The position numbers and the translations under genes were made by a program. Below, one piece after another: positions 62,829 through 64,000 of a DNA stretch of 64,000 nucleotides. Positions within the stretch are counted from its first letter, which is position 1, and every line of letters begins with the position of its first letter. The stretch comes from Oscillospiraceae bacterium (GTDB lineage: Bacteria; Bacillota; Clostridia; Oscillospirales; CAG-272). The stretch covers positions 1 to 64,000 of the forward strand of contig SVRZ01000003.1 in NCBI GenBank assembly GCA_015064555.1, read 5' to 3'. The notes under the pieces are model-generated. The model was given only the letters and a program-made list of their open reading frames with translations, was not told the DNA's origin and searched no databases.

Positions 62829-64000
62829 ATGAGGTGGTTAACACCTTTGGGATTTTTGGGAGCACTTGGTATACTTGTGCTTGTGATAATATATCTTATC
62901 AAGCCCAATTACCAGAACAAGCGCATTTCATCGACCTACGTATGGCGGCTGAGCCTGAAATATAAAAAGCGGGCATTGCCTGTCAGCAAAATACAGAATA
63001 TAATAACCTTCATTTGCCAGATGCTTATGCTGACGATACTCACAGGACTTCTCGCAAGTCCCGTTGTTGCAGCCGATGCGATAGGGGATGAGGATGAGGT
63101 GGTCATAATTATAGACGCTTCCGCGGGCATGCGTATTTCGGACGAGGGAGAAACTCGCTTTGAACGCGCGGTGTCTGCCGCACGTGAGAGGGCGGAGTCT
63201 GCCTTCGCGGAGCGGTCGCCCGTATCGATCATTATCGCAGACGAAAGCCCCGAGCTTTTATTTGCAAGGGTATCGGCGGATGATGGCACGTCGCTTTTTG
63301 GTGAGCTTGAAAGACTTAAGGAGCTCGGTGCGGATGCCTGCTCCTTCGGCTCTGCCGATATGACTGCGGCAGCGGTTCTTGCCGAATCGATAACGTCGGT
63401 CAACCGAGAGGCACAGGTATATCTTTATACCGGCACCGATTACACATATCACAACGGAATAAACGTCGTAAGTGTTGCCACCGATAACGAATGGAATGCC
63501 ACGGTGATCGATTGCAAGGCAGAGATGAACAAGGATAACCATTATGAGATAACCGTGAATGCCGCCTGCCGCGGCAAGACCGATTATCTGACAGTCTACT
63601 GCGCGATACACGGAGCAAACTCCGATCCTACAAGTACGGTACTGCTTGAAAAGGGCGAGTTTTTCGATCCATCCGGTGAGGAAAAGACTCTGGTCTTCAA
63701 GACCGATGATATTTCAGGCGGAGCAATATATTCGTACGATTATATCGAGGTTTACGTAAGCGTCAGAGATTCGCTTGCCGACGATAATGCATTCTTCCTT
63801 TACGGAGGGCAAAGACCTGTGATAAAGGTTCAGTATGCAAGCTCCTCTCCGAATAACTTCTTTGAGAGTGCGGTTCGCTCTCTGCGTCAGAACAAAAGAG
63901 AAAGGTGGGATATACAGTTCACCTCGCTGACCGCCGATGAGATGCCTGCCACCGAGGGCTTTGACATCTATATCTTTGAGCACAGGATGCCCGACACCTT
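62829..64000 (+). CDS. BatA-like membrane protein with von Willebrand factor A domain (3' end outside window)
   Basis: Runs open from ATG 62829 to the right edge (390 codons); missing from the track because no stop is reached. It begins RWLTPLGFLGALGILVLVIIYLIKPNYQ, the BatA (aerotolerance regulator N-terminal) signature with helix 1. Helix 2 is at about 55-80 (IITFICQMLMLTILTGLLA), and a VWA-like domain starts VVIIIDASAGMRIS. The MIDAS motif is DASAG rather than DxSxS, so metal binding may be altered. Such genes usually follow moxR and DUF58 genes; these may lie outside the window. Confidence 0.82.
   Translation, partial: MRWLTPLGFLGALGILVLVIIYLIKPNYQNKRISSTYVWRLSLKYKKRALPVSKIQNIITFICQMLMLTILTGLLASPVVAADAIGDEDEVVIIIDASAGMRISDEGETRFERAVSAARERAESAFAERSPVSIIIADESPELLFARVSADDGTSLFGELERLKELGADACSFGSADMTAAAVLAESITSVNREAQVYLYTGTDYTYHNGINVVSVATDNEWNATVIDCKAEMNKDNHYEITVNAACRGKTDYLTVYCAIHGANSDPTSTVLLEKGEFFDPSGEEKTLVFKTDDISGGAIYSYDYIEVYVSVRDSLADDNAFFLYGGQRPVIKVQYASSSPNNFFESAVRSLRQNKRERWDIQFTSLTADEMPATEGFDIYIFEHRMPDT

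Overview
The window looks like a chromosomal segment of a low-to-mid GC, Gram-positive, obligately anaerobic member of the Bacillota, most likely class Clostridia. The evidence is the set of PerR plus rubrerythrin, hexameric glutamate dehydrogenase, ATP-dependent PEP carboxykinase, lipoprotein-type YidC with Jag, an FMN riboswitch with RibU, LuxS, and consensus TTGACA-17-TATAAT promoters with purine-rich ribosome binding sites. No tRNA, rRNA, CRISPR array, transposase or phage gene was recognised. The species could not be named.

Layout. 1-0.8 kb: the 3' end of a membrane protein gene, a small gene broken by an in-frame amber codon, and an array of tiny hairpins running into the end of guaA. 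0.8-3.2 kb: a GMP synthase lacking its amidotransferase domain, then a perR-rubrerythrin oxidative stress unit. 3.2-8.6 kb: a second hairpin array, gdhA, and a two-component system with a linked acetyltransferase. 8.7-14.6 kb: the str cluster rpsL-rpsG-fusA-tuf, then an FMN-riboswitch-controlled riboflavin transporter. 14.7-19.2 kb (minus strand): hpt-mtaB-glyS-luxS-mtnN. 19.3-24.6 kb: rpmH-rnpA-yidD-yidC-jag-mnmE, the conserved replication-origin neighbourhood, but with no dnaA/dnaN beside it. 24.6-26.2 kb: a HAD phosphatase and a TIM-barrel isomerase on the minus strand.

26.3-34.1 kb is the most unusual part. A 756-residue protein joins a YwaF/TMEM164-like polytopic membrane domain to an ABC ATPase. 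It is followed by an ABC permease, a small membrane-anchored Ig-like protein and a 1057-residue lipoprotein with Ig-like repeats and a probable beta-helix end. This reads as an export or envelope-remodelling cassette of unknown substrate.

34.2-36.6 kb holds pckA followed by 2.3 copies of a 292-bp tandem repeat, each carrying a strong terminator hairpin. 36.6-43.9 kb is a co-directional run: small membrane protein, HAD hydrolase, MATE transporter, Na/Pi cotransporter, TrkA and TrkH. 44-46.9 kb (minus strand) has two Gfo/Idh/MocA oxidoreductases with a TIM-barrel isomerase, probably for sugar or polyol catabolism. 47-53 kb has a NatAB-type ABC transporter, a DUF1295 membrane enzyme, and a MerR-controlled ABC export operon whose promoter has a 19-bp spacer typical of MerR targets. 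53.2-64 kb has a 2760-residue BspA-type leucine-rich-repeat surface protein, a DUF4175-like membrane protein and the start of a BatA-like von Willebrand factor A protein that runs off the window.

Functionally, the window mixes housekeeping genes (translation, GTP/IMP metabolism, tRNA modification, anaplerosis) with envelope and surface genes. Long antisense ORFs in the track (opposite fusA, tuf, pckA, yidC) are shadows of strongly codon-biased genes and are not annotated.
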